Below are positions 45,602 through 58,705 of a stretch of DNA of 64,000 nt, piece by piece. The DNA comes from Hibiscus mutabilis (lineage: Eukaryota > Streptophyta > Magnoliopsida > Malvales > Malvaceae): positions 1,736,001 through 1,800,000 of the forward strand of contig CM033741.1 in assembly GCA_019671005.1 (NCBI GenBank), read 5' to 3'. The translations under genes and the position numbers were made by a program. The notes under the pieces were generated by a model. The model was not told where the DNA came from. It made no database searches and worked only from the letters and a program-made list of their open reading frames with translations. Each line of letters opens with the position of its first letter. The first letter of the stretch is position 1.

Positions 45602-47323
45602 TGTTGTCAGTAGATTTTCACCTTCGTTTTATATCGTTGTTAGTTTAATTGTTATATTAATTTAGTATTATTGTACTAGTGTTATACTGTTAATATAGTA
45701 ATTAGGTGTCATATAGTATTGATAACATAGTTAGTGTATTAAACCCCTAATTCGAAGCCCTAGCTGGAAAATTAGAAGCAAAATGGGGGGTTAATCTCTA
45801 AATTGAAGCCGAGCCAAGAATCAAGCAAATCAGATTCAAGATAGAGGCAAATCGCGAGTCAACATCCAAATCGGCTTAAAATCAGAACCGAGATAGAAGC
45901 CTTTTAGATTATTTTTAGGGATTTAAGCATAAAATGCAAGCATTTATGTACCTATATAAACCCCACTGTAATTCTTTGTAAAGACAACAATCACACACAC
46001 AACAATCATAGAAAACACACACTAGATACATACATTTACAATTAGCATTCGGAAGTTGTAAAGCTAGCAAGCAAGGATTGTAATCGAAGATTTAAAGCAA
46101 TAAGAGAAGTAAGTTTTTGGTAACATTTTTTTATCTTTTTTTCCTTTCTGTTTCGAATTAAATAAAGAAAAAGGGATTGTTTTTACCTTTATTCTGTTGA
46201 AACGCCGTTGTGATTTGGTTTCGACGTAGCTCCAGTGGAAAAACGCGATTTTGAGGTCGGGGAAAATTAGGGCTTTTTGAGAATTTTGCCGCCGACGCCG
46301 GTGGAAGACGACCGGCACGACGGACCACCACCAAGTTCTTCATGAAATGAAGAACATGGATGAACACATCAGAGGATTTAAGGTAAACTGAGTTTGATCC
46401 ATTTGGGGAAAATGTATAAAATGGTTTCTGTTTATAATATTTATTATATATACTAACCCGTTTGACTCGACCCGAACCCGGTTATAACCTGCACCCTTCT
46501 TTCCCGGTTCTACCACATCACCTTTGTTTTAAATCTATTCAATTTCGTCATTTTTCATTTCAATTTGGCACTGAATTTTTAATTGTTTTCAAATTAACCT
46601 GCACATTTTGTTTTCCTTTCAATCTAATCACCAATTCATTCTTTTAAAAGGTAAAAATAATTATCTCTTTTCTTTGTTTAGCAATTATTTTTATATATAA
46701 TTTAAGTGATTTGGTTCCTTTATATGTGTATATATATTTGTGTGTAAAACCTTAGGATTAGGGACTTAAAACCTAGAATAGAGACGTGTATGTTGTAAAA
46801 CATTCTTCATTTTCAATAAGACACACTTAATTGTATTTAAACCTTAATAGTTAAAATAAATGTAGATGTTTCTTTAGGGTTTAAACACTAAATTCTAAAA
46901 AACGATAACACACCTAATCTTTTCTCTGGTATGTTTTTAAAAAAGTGAAAACTTAATTAATGTGGTGTCTTATCAAACGGGAATGACGGGTTAGCGCTAG
47001 GAGTGTTGGTGGTGATTAAAGTTTATTTCTCGGGCGATAAGGCCATTAAAATAGATTTATATTCACTAAGTGGACAAATAAATCAAGATTTTGTAAACTT
47101 GCAAATTCCAGTCTTTAAAGCACCTTTTGAAATCAATTAGGTACCAGTTTTTGTAAGTTGTGGGGGTGTTAACTCTTCCCCACACGTAACCGACCCCGAA
47201 CATGTTTTCTTTGTTTTTCGTGGACCAAAATATTATTTTGATAAACAAAACGTTTTTATCAAAATACCCTTGTTTTAAAAGTGATCCAACCACATTTAAA
47301 AAAAAAGATTGGTGGAGACTCCA
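45602..47323 (+). repeat. 3' LTR of the plus-strand Tat element
   Basis: It is preceded by a purine-rich ACCAAAGAATGGGCAGC tract and starts TGTTGTCAG. A TATATAAA box lies at about 45955. The U5 end contains GGGGGTGTTAACTCTTCC and GGTGGAGACTCCA, corresponding to the opposite-strand LTR. The right end is placed at CA 47323 but is uncertain by tens of bases. Confidence 0.65.
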
Positions 47324-47419
47324 TGTTTTTATAAAGTTTTCCAAAACGTCAAAACTCCTAAAAAGGGTTGCGACTGAAGGGAAGAAAGAGAGAAGAGAAA
47401 ATTGAAAAAGAAAATGAAT

Positions 47420-49107
47420 TTAAGGATTGCTTGGTAGAGTGAAAAATTAAAAAGAAAGAAAATACGAGGATAGATAGTTTTCTTTTGTCCTATACAAATA
47501 GTTTTCTCTCTAAATTAGGTAGAAAATAGGAAAGAAAAGTAAAAGTTATCCCACTTTAATAATAAAATTATAAAATTATGTTTAAAAATTTTTAATTTTA
47601 TTTTAACCATATTTATAATTAATTTTTATGATTTCATCCAATATTTATATTATGATTTTATTTTGTTCAGTTTAGTACTTAAATATTTTATTTAATCTAA
47701 AATTTACCTTTATTTGTTTTTATTTTATTATTAAATTCAATATTATCAATATAATAATATTTTTGTTTACTTAGTTCCTAAAATATTTTATTTAATCCGA
47801 AATTGAATCATATTTGTTTCTAAATTTATCTAATATTTTTACTATGCTTTTATTTTTGTTCAATTTAATCCCTAAATTTTTATTTAATTTGGAATTGACC
47901 TCTATTTTATAATTTAGTCCATTATCTTATAATAGCAAACTTTATATTTTAGTCACTAATTTTATCATTGCAATTAAGGACTTATTTTAGCTCGGATTAA
48001 CCTGAAACTTGGTCTATATGTCAATGATGATATTTATTTCATAAATTAAGGTTCAATTTCAATTTTTGAAAAATTCACCCCTGTATTTTATGAATGTTTT
48101 CAAAATGGCCCATAAACTACTTACTTTTTTTTGGCAATTAACACTCTATTTCAAATTCCATTTCAACACGAATTTACCATTAAGTCTAATTGGAAATAAT
48201 GAGTCTAAAACGGACCTGAAATTGAGTTTTTTTTAACTTAAAATCCAACTTATGAATTATTTACATTTTAGTCCCTAAATCTTATTCGATTAACTTTACT
48301 TCGATTTGAACTTCTTCTTTTTAGCAAAATAGAGGTATACAATGTTTCTACTTATATTAACTTTTATTTAAATTTTGAATGTTTTTGGATCCAATTCTTG
48401 TAAAATTACCAAAATGTCTTTTTGTTAAATCGTTTATTTTCTAAAAATTTTAAAGGTTTATTTTCTCGGGTGACTTTAGTTAATTATTTATTCTTTATGT
48501 TCATGTTGGTTGTTTACTTTCATGCAATCAAATATGATTGTTTTTTTAAAATTTGTTTTAGGCCACAAATGGGCCATTTGTAGCATTCGATATCCAGGTC
48601 GGGTTCGTTTGTATCGTGTATTAGGTGTTACATTGACGGTCAAACTCTCGGGATTAGATTATAAAAATATTAGACTATATTATAAAAATTAGAAATAAAT
48701 AAAGGTTAATTTCGGATTAAATAAAAATTCTATGGAGTAAATTGGACAAAAATAAAACCGTATTAAAAATATTAGACTCAATTTTAAAAAAAATAAAAAT
48801 ACATATATGTCAATTTTGAATTAAAGAAAAATTAGGGATTAAATTGAACAAAAAATAAAAATGTTAGATTAAATTATTAAAATTAGAAACGAACATGGGT
48901 CAATTTTAGATTAAATGAAAAAATTTAGGGACTAAATTGAATAAAAATAATCAAATTAAAAATATTGTACTAAATTATAAAAATAAAAAATAATTTATAA
49001 TTTTCAAAGCTTAATTTTCTTTCCTCTCACTTTTCATTGTACCATACAATGGAGAAAAAAGAAACTTATTTTCCTTTTAATTTTTCATCATCTCAACCAA
49101 ACACGCC
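47420..49107 (+). repeat. Dispersed repeat, copy 2, with inverted termini
   Basis: The left end reads ATTGCTTGGTAGAG, then GAAAAATTAAAA; the complement of the right end reads GTGTTTGGTTGAG, then GAAAAATTAAAA. It is therefore a 1.7-kb element with imperfect TIRs. Its first 800 bp match 27043-27835. No open frame of note and no target duplication were seen. Confidence 0.65.
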
Positions 49108-49296
49108 GATGAAAAAAAAATATTTTTCATTCTTTTATTTTTTCATCTTTTCAAATTGTTATCCTTCTAATTTTCTTTTCTATCCTTGTTTGCATTCCTC
49201 AATGATGCGTTCCGTTGGTAAATTCTTATAAATGAATTATGAACTATTTTACCAATTTTGTTTTCTTTATGCTACGGTGTTATCTCTAACTAAAGA

Positions 49297-49365
49297 GTAT
49301 GTATGTATGTATGTATGTATGTATGTATGTATGTATGTATGTATGTATGTATGTATGTATGTATA
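49297..49365. repeat. (GTAT)17 microsatellite
   Basis: An uninterrupted tetranucleotide run of about 69 bp, a likely length-polymorphic marker. Confidence 0.97.
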
Positions 49366-51065
49366 AGTTTTTTATTAAGGTGAAAACTCGCCCAAATTTG
49401 AGTCTTAAGACTAAAGGAAACATAAAGTAGAAGAATGTATGATATCTTGTAATTCTATGGAAGCTAGAGAAGGCTACCAAGGAAATTGGGGCGAAATACT
49501 TATCCTATTAGGAATGATATATTTAAGCCCAGCCAAAACTACTGTCCAATTCTCCATCACCTTATTTAAAGCCCAATTCACTCCGAAAAAGAAAAAAGAT
49601 GCAACAACAATTTAGAAAGAAAAGGGATTGTTGAATTTTACATAATTTTTTTAAATAATTATGAAATCTAAAATTAATTCATATTATAACTCCAAACTTT
49701 ATTGTTTTTACTTACAATAATATTACAACCATAAGTCACAATATAAAAAGTATTTGAAATGTTTAATTGAAAATTTTTACACTTTTTTGGGTTTTTAGAT
49801 ATAGAGCGAGAGTAAAAAGATGATATATAAATCATACAAAAATCTTTAAATTTTCATCGAAGATTTCAAAATTATGTAAGAGATGTACACTACTGACAAA
49901 AAATATCAATATCATCATAAATTGTTCTTATATACTCACTTTTAGAATGTGCATTGAATAATTTACCCTCGTTTTTTAAAAGAGATCAATTTACTTAATT
50001 TCAAAATTGACAGAGCGTAAAAAGTATTTACTGTTTAAACCAAAATATTTAAGCCAGTTGACTATAGTTTTAAAATTTTGGAACAAATTTTTCATTTTTT
50101 AAACGTGCAATGACTAAAATATTATTTTTATATAGTAAAACGACTAAAATAAATTTTTAGATATAATACATGAACTTAGGAGAGGGTTTAACCATTAGAG
50201 CTCACTATATAACCATAAGGGAAACAGATTCTTAGATTCATATTCCAGAAATATGTGAAGATTCGGTAAATTAAAAAGTAGTAATAATTGGGTATGGAAT
50301 TTCTGAAGAAAAAATTCACAACTCACTCCATTGGAGCATTAGGCTAAATTCTTCATTAAAAAAAATACTAGTAGGGTGGTTCGGTTTAGATTTGAAATAG
50401 GATATTTTAAATATCTAAACGATTTGAAATATAATTTAATAAACTTAACAAGTATATAAATATAAAATAATTTTTAGTATACGATACTCTCTTTACATGG
50501 AATTATTAGATGAATTCGGTTCACCATGTCTTTCGTGGTTTTAGACATTAAGATCTATCTATTTCATTTTAACTTTCAAATAATTACTCATTTTTTATTG
50601 ACATGTTGAAAAAAAACGAAAATTCATGTTAAAAAATAAAAACTTTATTAACTGAAATTAGAGACGACGTAATGAGCTGAATTAATCTAATAGTTTTCTT
50701 GATCGAGTTCGGTTAAGGAAAGTGAAACGAATATTAGGTGTTTAATTCGCATTTTGATTGCTGAAATTTGGCTGGTTACATTTTTCTATTATTTTACCTT
50801 TAATTTTTTATTGCTGAATAAAGCTATTTGGAACCCCTTTGTAGTTTGTATATACAGATATTTTTGCAGTCTTGTTCTGGTATATTGATAAATTAATCAA
50901 TATTTTAATAAAATTCCATCCCATTGTTATTTTTATAAATTTTTTCTTTCTTGTAGAATAAATCCATTTGTGCTCCTGCTTAGCTCCACGAAATCTAAAT
51001 AATTTTCCGGGCAAAGTTTTATTTATTTCATTTTTATTACTAATAATAAGCACGTGAAGCTATAT
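49366..51065. other. Intergenic, AT-rich
   Basis: No gene, element terminus or structured repeat is recognised. Confidence 0.5.
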
Positions 51066-51292
51066 GTAGGGTTATGATTTACTTACACAGTATAAAATTT
51101 TTTAAGTTTTACATGTTTTTGGATCGTTGGATGTGAAAAATGGATGGTTGAAATTAACTACTTACTTTTTTCCCAAGTGATAATCTTCACATATTTTACT
51201 ATTAATCTCAGTCATCCGTTTCACTCATCCAATGGTCCAAAAAATGTGTAAAACTTAAAAGAGTTTTACACTGTGTAACTAAATTCTAACCC
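51066..51292. mobile_element. Palindromic MITE
   Basis: The left arm runs from GGGTTATGATTTACTTACAC to TTTTTGGATCGTTGGATG. It pairs with a right arm whose complement runs from GGGTTAGAATTTAGTTACAC to TTTTTTGGACCATTGGATG. Arms are about 65-70 bp, and TATAT-like bases flank both ends. No coding capacity. Confidence 0.75.
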
Positions 51293-51460
51293 ATATATGG
51301 GTTAGGATCCCCTCGGCACTCACACACAATATAAAATTATAAGTTTTACACGTTTCTTATATCATTGGATGAATAAAATAGATGACTCAGATTAACTCTT
51401 TACTTTTTTCCAATGATAATATTTGCATATCCTACTGTTAATCTCAATCATCCATTTAAC
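51293..51460. mobile_element. Partial copy of the same MITE
   Basis: The left arm and centre of the preceding MITE are repeated directly (GGGTTAGGATCC..., AAGTTTTACACG, CATTGGATGAATAAAA). The copy breaks off at about 51460, where the MULE-derived region begins. Confidence 0.65.
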
Positions 51461-51743
51461 GCATCCTGTAGGACGCGAGTTCCACGAGAAATTGAAGTTC
51501 CGAGATAAACTGCAATTTAAAAGTTTTAGATTAAATTAGGTTGATACTGATTATAAGTAGAGTGTTCAAATTAATGGTTAAAAAATTATTTTTAGCGTAT
51601 GGGTTTAGGGATTAGGGTGTTTATAAATAATGTAGATTCGATTTATTATACTTTATTGATTTTTTTAAATAATTTAAAAGAAGATCGTTAAAAATAAAAA
51701 TATAGTTTATAGATTATTTTGGACTCCGATAACATCATCATCA

Positions 51744-52112
51744 TCAGAAAAACATTGCATACAACTCAAGCTCAAGGCTCACCCCAAAAGGAGTCTGTAG
51801 GTGAGATTCCACCATCAATTCCACAGCAGTGTCGTCCACAACGTGGAATAATGAGTACGTTAATGGCTCTAACGACGTCTGCAGTCGATACTTCAGCGAT
51901 TCCAACTTTTTTCCACTACCGTGTGGAACATGTTTCTTCACTTCATTCATCAAATTTTTATATGTTAAGTTGTATGGTATCGAAAGCAATATAGCACTTG
52001 AGGACTTGAATACAACTCTGAGAGATTCATCATCGATTATCTGGCCATCGTAGTATACCAAAGCATCAATATTTTCTCGTATCGACATATTATATCGATG
52101 TAACAAACACAA
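51744..52112 (-). pseudogene. MULE transposase N-terminus (PB1-like), truncated
   Basis: From the internal ATG of MSIRENIDALVYYDGQIID the frame resembles the N-terminal domain of the transposase at 14432. Shared pattern: YYDGEI or YYDGQI near the start, LRYR or LKYR in the middle, and ELMVE or LMIAE near the end. A minus-sense TATA sequence CTATAAATAG lies at about 52182-52191. The DNA-binding and catalytic parts are missing. Confidence 0.7.
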
Positions 52113-53025
52113 ATAATATTGAGATGTAGAGTAAGAAGAAAAAGAAAGAAGATGAATTGTGAGAAAATTTGGAGACTGCGGTGCTCTATTTATAGCAGAA
52201 TCGACGACCTTTTGGAATCGAATTCAACCAAATTTGCGTCTTACAAAACGCGAGTTCTGTGTAAATTATGGTATGTATTAAATGACAATAGTATTGATTA
52301 TAAAAAGAAGAGTGTTTAAATTAATGTAGTAATTTTCAAAAGTTATAGATTACACCAAGTTGTAAGTTATGCCATTAAAAATGCATTGATTAAAAAATAT
52401 TTTTAGAATCGTGCATGGATTAGAATTGAAATTAGTTGTCGATTACGCAAATGATATATTTCAAATTAATAAAGTCGATATTATATTTAGAATAATGGAA
52501 TACAAATAGCGTATATAATAAATACTTACATTTAATATGGTAAATAGTTAAAAGTAATTTGTTTTTAAAAGTAATTAGTTAAATAGAATACAAATAGTGT
52601 ATATAATAAATACTTACTTTTTAATATGGTACATAGTTAAATGGAATACAAATAGTGTATATTATATGAAATTTAAAAAATAAGTTCTATCTTGAATTTA
52701 AATGAACTCACATATTGCAGAACGCGATTTTCGCGGTAAGTGGAATTCGCGTCCTGTAGGGTGCGAGTTTCATCCGAATAAATTTTATAATGGTTGAAAA
52801 TTTATTTACGCCGTTTTGGGTACGAAAAACTCGCACTATATAAAATGCTATTAATAGAACTTGCGTCCTGCAGGGTGCGAATTTCATTCAATCCTCGCAC
52901 CCCAGCCGATGCAATTACAAGTATAAATAGGTCCCCACCCCTACCCTTTTACCACACCAAACAAACTCACTCTCTCTCAAATATATTTTCTTTCAACTTC
53001 TCGGTGAATTTCTCGTGTTGCATTA

Positions 53026-55290
53026 ATGGAGGGATTGATAAAATTGGATCACAAGCATGTGTTCGACTATCATCAGAGACATATAAGTTTTATCTAGTTT
53101 AATTTTGTTTTTATTTTATTCTATTATATATTCTAATTTTACATACGAGTATTTTAATATTTTTATGTATTTTAATTTAAACTTACTTTTTTATTTTTAG
53201 GGAGGGGAGGAACGACAACTAGAGGTGTCTTACAACCGGATGTTGAACTTACCCGACCCGTTGATCGAACCGTATTTAGCGCAGGCCAGATCTCTGCACG
53301 CATCCAGTATTATTGGAGGTGCAAAATTAGACGTTGATTTGATCAACGCTCTTTTGGAGAGGTGGAGGCCGGAGACGCACACATTCCACCTTCCGTGTGG
53401 CGAGGCGACAATTACCCTACATGATGTTTCTTATATCCTTGGTTTGCTTATTGATGGAGAGGCGATCACCGGTCCCGGCACTTTTGATTGGGGGTGCCCT
53501 ATGATTGGATTGGTTAGGGGTTGTGCCAGAGAGTTTTGATGGTGGAAAAATAAAATTGAAGTGGATGCGGGATAATTTTCAAAATTTACCCGCTGATCCG
53601 AACGAAGTTGTGAGGAAGGAATAATTTTTTTAAAAATTTATTATTAAAATAATAAAAATCTCTACATATGCTAATATTTTTTTCCTACTGTAGGTATATG
53701 CTCGTGCTCATATTTTACAGATGATCGGCGGGGTATTGATGCCTGACAAATCCCACAATAAAGTACACACGATCTGGTTGCGACATTTAGAGAATTTTGA
53801 AGACGTCAATAAACTGAGCTGGGGATCCGCAATTTTGGCATGTCTATTTAGGGAGCTGTGCAAGAAAACCGATTCGAAGAAGTGTCAGATTGGAGGTTGT
53901 TTGACATTGCTCTAGTCCTAGGCATGGTGGAGAATGTCATTTTTACGCCCTTAACTTAGGGAGCCTACTCCATATGTTTTTCTGCTGGGCCGGAGGTGAG
54001 AAAAGGGTTTTATTCTAATATAAAAAATTTTATAATTAAAATTTAATTCTGTAATAAACGTATTTAATTCTTATACGTCTTGATTTGTAGGTGGACTAGT
54101 CATTTAACTCGTGTTGGTATTGCTCGCGGTCTGGACCTTATCAGACAGGATATTGAGAATCAATCCGCAAATAATCAAGTAACACTTTGGTGTATTTATA
54201 TAAAATTTATTATATATTTAAATTTAATTATATATATTATAGTTTTTATGGAACCGTACGAGGATCTGGAAGTGCACGAGTGCATCTCAGAATTTTCGGA
54301 TGAGACGAGGCAACTTTTTACGGCCACTGTATCACTCATCCAATACGCCGTAGTTGACTGGCATCTGATTGACCGCGTATTACGAAAGTTTGGTTGTTTC
54401 TAGCATATCTCACCGGCGCCTCCAAACCTGGATGAGTTGTACAAACTCACTCGACAGGGGAAATCCGAGGTAATATTTATGTGCATACCGCATTCTTTTA
54501 TTAACTCAAACGGAAGTCACATCTAAAAAGAATAATATTTTTTTGTATGATAGGTTGATTGGTCGTTGTATCATCAAACTTATATCGCTCACTGGAGGGA
54601 CAGGGCGAACCCGCGATGGTAACCCTAACGTGATTACTGTATGTTTGATACGATGGTCAGCCATGACTACGAGGACTAGTTTATGGCCAATATGAAGCCA
54701 TTTATTTTGACTCCAGAGGAACGAGGATGAGCCCTTCGTCGTCAGCAACGCAACCGCCTACCATCTCAACGTACGAGGGGAGCACGGAACACCACTGGTG
54801 GTTCGTCATCATCGACAACAACCCGCGGTCCTGCCTCCGAAGCAGTCGATGCCACCCCACCACCGATACGACCATAAAACTTTAGTGGATCGATCCAGTC
54901 ATCGTTCCAACTGGGCCCCAGTCCGAGCGTAGGTTATTTCACGCCTTCTATGTTAGACCCTTATGCTTAGTTTACGGCGATGATGAGTGGAGCCTCAAGC
55001 TCTCAGCCAGCCTATGTGCCCTTCATGCAGTTTCCCCCGGGGGGGCCGTATTTGAAACTGAAATTGTCCACCAAACTCATCATCGACCGTATTTGAAATC
55101 GGAATGGCGCCCGGTGGAACGAGTGGTACTGTTAGAGGTGCAACCTGGAATGATGGTGATGATGATGATGATGACAACAACGATGTCAATGAGGATGAGC
55201 CCGTCCAAGTTACTCGCCCAGGACACAATCCTGATCGAACTCGTCATTCACCGTGTTGTGGTACCGGTGGACATAGGCGTCATTAGTTAT
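53026..55290 (+). pseudogene. Second PMD gene, heavily decayed
   Basis: Exon-like blocks: 53026-53090 (MEGLIKLDHKHVFDYH), 53201-53610, 53694-53995, 54091-54178, 54243-54469 and 54554 to about 55290. Conserved parts: LLERWRPETHTFHLPCGEAT, QMIGGVLMPDKSHNKVH, AILACLFRELCK, DWHLIDRVLRKFG and LTPEERG.ALRRQQRNRLP. Defects: a frameshift near 53505, two stops after CLTLL (TAG and TAG near 53913 and 53919), TAG after KFGCF (about 54401) and several in the last block. A TATAAATAG box lies at 52922-52930. Its role would have been as for the PMD gene at 9175. Confidence 0.88.
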
Positions 55291-55459
55291 TTACTTTATT
55301 GTCTTTGAAAATATTGAACTCTATTTTTATTTTTATTTTTTATTTATTAAGTACGATTTGTTCATTTTAATTAGTATATATTTAGGGTTTGAATTTTTTG
55401 ATTTTGTTTTTAATCGCAGTTAATTTTTTTGTTTTTATTTTTCAATACTTTACAATTTT

Positions 55460-55690
55460 AAATTCCTAGAACTCGCACCCTAAAAAATTAGAGTTTCCTG
55501 GAATCGTACAGAACGCGAGTTTCCTAACACGTCAGGAATCTCAGCCAAACTCGCATCGTACAGAAAGCGAGTTTCCTGACACGTTAGGAATCCTAGCCAA
55601 ACTTGCATCTTATAGAACGCGAGTTTCCTGACACATCAAGAGTCGTACCTAAACTCGCATCCTACAAAATGCGAGTTTGGTCTATAAATA
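55460..55690 (+). repeat. Tandem array of CGAGTTT hairpin units plus TATA box
   Basis: Four units of about 60 bp each contain ACTCGCAT...GCGAGTTT inverted arms, then CCTGACACGTNAGGAA. The clearest hairpin is 55651-55678 (10-bp arms AAACTCGCAT and ATGCGAGTTT, 8-nt loop). CTATAAATACCCC follows at 55681. It looks like a MULE terminal promoter array. Confidence 0.8.
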
Positions 55691-56619
55691 CCCCTAACCA
55701 ACTGGCGTTGCAATTAGGTAATTTTGCATGATATTTCGCTTTAATTGTAGCTAACAATGACAACAAACCACATACCCGGAAAATACTTTTGCAAAGAGAT
55801 TTTTTAAGTATTATGGCTTGTTGTTATATGTAGTTGCATAACGAGTACGTGGTTTTCCAGGGTGGCCAGTTGTGGTGCGATATGTGTACCGTGTTTTTGT
55901 TGAAGATGAACGACAAATCACAATATTCGGAAATATAACCGCAGTCAAAGCCCCTACCATTTTCGACGATGATGAAAGTGGGTGTAAAATGTAGTGTAAT
56001 GAGGTAAACCTCAAAATCCACAACTGTGAACATCGACGAAGAATGAGAATGTGTAGGGGTACAATTGGTCGGTTACAACATTGCTGACCCCAGCCCGCTA
56101 ATGTACAAGATGCCCTATTTGTTGGGGGCGTCATCTTTGATCGGGGTCAGAACTAGAAGTTGTATTCCAACACGGACTTGATAGCTGATAATGCATAGAA
56201 ATTGTTGTATGTTGATGTCGACCATGGTTGTGATCGATACCTCGAAATCCATGAAGTTGCATATTCATCTGTCATGTATAGGGTTACAGCTTTTGGTAGG
56301 GTGTGGGATACAATAAAATATGTGTTCTATTATGTTCTTTCTAAGGATGTAATATAATTTTATGTTGAAATGTAAGTTTTATTTTATTGATTTTGCAGAA
56401 ATTAAAATTTATTTATTGTTACTTTAATTAACAATTACGAACACGAAAATAAAATTTGCGAACTAATATCATGGGCATATGGTAATGAGCTTAATTGAAT
56501 CGAACACGCTCAAAAATTGCCAACCCTATAAATACCCCCCAATTCCTTAAGAAATTACTCCTTAAATTTTCTTTCCATACGTATTCATCTTACTCAATTT
56601 CATACTAATCCGCTATACA

Positions 56620-56862
56620 ATGGATGGTAACGTTGATGATTTCTCGTGCATTGAGAAACAGTCATCATCTAGTGCTATCGCGAGTGATGGTGAGTTAGAA
56701 GTTGGCACGGTATTCGCGACAAAGAAACTCGCAGAGACGCAATTAAGCATTACAACATACATCGTTCAGTTGTGTCGATAGTGAAGAGAACGAATGCGGA
56801 CACCCATATTGTAGAATGTGTCCAAAAGGACCACGGATGTAACTGGAGGATCCGTGTATAAG
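56620..56862 (+). pseudogene. MULE DNA-binding domain fragment
   Basis: It starts MDGNVDDFSCIEKQSSSSA and reads GELEVGTVFATKK. After a one-base shift it continues AIKHYNIHRSVVSIVKRTN and CVQKDHGCNWRIRV, the Mutator-type DNA-binding domain. A CTATAAATACCCC box lies about 95 bp upstream. The catalytic core is absent. Two copies of a 74-bp repeat (about 56890-57030) follow. Confidence 0.75.
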
Positions 56863-57207
56863 AATATAGGCCCTAGAGCTCTTTGTAACATTTAAATCCG
56901 AATGTTAATGACTACAACCAAATTGGGATGTTTCGTTAATTTATGGTGTTTTGTACGGTTTTATATTTAAATCCAAATGTTAATGACTGCAAACAAATTA
57001 TGATGTTTCGTTAATTTATGATGTTATAAGAATATGGGCCACAATTTTAATCGAATAGATGCAATTTGAAAATATATTAACGATAGGTCATTCAAATAAG
57101 TACACCAAGCTCAAATTACTAAGCCTAGTTAAAATGATGAGATGAGGAATCTGATGCGCTATCCTCGTAGTTTGTACTGATATCTGATGTTAGGTTTAGT
57201 TCCTCCA

Positions 57208-57513
57208 TTATTTTTCTTTCTTCTGCCGCCTCCTATAATTTGGCATTGAGATCGCGTCTTCGTCTTTGAAATTGGGGGCCTTCGATTCCCTAGTTGATGA
57301 ACTGAGGGCCTTATCAAATTGTACAGTCAGTTCGATGTTTGTACCCCCAACACGTTTATACGACCGAAACATCTTGCGCATATCTTTCTCAGTTGATATT
57401 TTTAGCATGTAATGTTCTTCTGGGCCGGGCTCAATGACTGGCATTTTGACAAGTAGGGCAGAAATTTTGTTGATTGTGTATTCGTTAATCCGTGTTGCAA
57501 TCAACTCAAACAT
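57208..57513 (-). pseudogene. MULE transposase N-terminal fragment, opposite strand
   Basis: A minus-strand frame of about 100 codons (EPGPEEHYMLKISTEKDM, TNIELTVQFDKALSSSTRES) resembles the second half of a PB1-like MULE N-terminus. It lies between two plus-strand transposase pieces, consistent with nesting or inversion. Confidence 0.5.
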
Positions 57514-57779
57514 AGCATCTTTTGGGATTTTCTCGTCGAAAGATGTTTAGGTGTACGTTCCAAAGTAGAAAATGGTAGCGGAAAATTGGGCCATACTTTA
57601 TATTCCGACTATCAATGAACCTAAATTTGCTTTAAGAATATGTTATTTTTGTAAAATAAAGTCCGGGGTATATATATATATTGCAGGGTGTTGGCAGCGT
57701 ATAATGGTTCCCCGCATGGGTACGTCATCCACTGTCGTTCTGTTTTATTTACCGTTGCTTTTATTATTTATTGTCAACT

Positions 57780-58639
57780 ATTCCATATGTTATTGAATAG
57801 GCAACACACATAGGGTTCATGAAGTTGAAGAGCTGCTGGAAGAGTTGCACGTAAGAAATCTAGCTGGATATGGCTATCTTCTTGAAATCCCGAGGGAGAA
57901 ATGGCTACAATGTTATGATGGGGGTCACCGATATGGTCACATGACGACGAACTTGGTTGAGGCATTCAATTAGTCTCTGAAGGGAACACATTATTTGCCT
58001 ATCACATCCGTTGTGAAGGCGACATATTATCCACTGGCTACCTTTTTCGCAACCGTCAGAAGAAAAAAAAAAGCTACGAACTGGATGGCAGGTGGCCACA
58101 AGTTCCATCCAGATCTCTAGAGAAAATTTCAAATATATCGTCAGCACACAAACGCGATGAGTTCTATATCATTCTCTCAGTACAAAAATCGCTTCACCGT
58201 TACTCAATTTTTGTGACTGCTGGAAGGAATTATGCAGCACAACTACGTTGTTAATCTACAAGAGAGAAGATGCGATTGTGGAGTCTTCTAGACATTCAAG
58301 TACCCGTGCACGCACGTCTTCGCTCCGTTCATTTGGATACAATGACACTCGTTGATTCTGTATATCGACTTGAAAATGTTTTTAAGGTATACCGATCCAA
58401 GTTTTCTCCGATCAGAAACGACGGTGATCATGATATGGTCGATAATGAACCTAAGATACGGCCAAATGAATCTCTGCAATGCAACAAAAAAAGGTCAGCC
58501 AAAGTCAAGTAGGATTCACTGTGCCGAGGATATGGTTCCTAGAGAACGGACCGACCAACCAAAGTTGTGCAGCAATTGTAGGAACCCTGGACACGGCATC
58601 AGAAAATGTCCTTATAGGACCTGCCCTCGGATAAACTAA
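57780..58639 (+). pseudogene. MULE transposase C-terminal part
   Basis: Reads WLQCYDGGHRYGHMTTNLVE (with the third catalytic acid), SLKGTHYLPITSVV, then CDCG...YPCTHV (SWIM zinc finger) and CSNCRNPGHGIRKCP (zinc knuckle). It carries at least five stops and frameshifts. It is the same family as, but clearly diverged from, the transposase at 11790-14432. Confidence 0.85.
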
Positions 58640-58705
58640 CTTAATTGTAAGTTCAATGTCTTAATCATAAATAACATTATCAACCTTCATTCATATGTTA
58701 CCTCG

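Larger units (their letters stand above)
35786..47323 (+). mobile_element. Tat-type Ty3/gypsy retrotransposon, plus strand, lacking 5' LTR
   Basis: The order is ORF1 tail, gag, protease, RT, RNase H, archaeal-type RNase H, integrase, 3' non-coding region with a minisatellite, polypurine-like tract and 3' LTR. The dual RNase H marks the Tat/Ogre lineage. All genes carry stops or frameshifts, and the 5' end is cut exactly at the LTR terminus of the minus-strand element. Confidence 0.88.
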
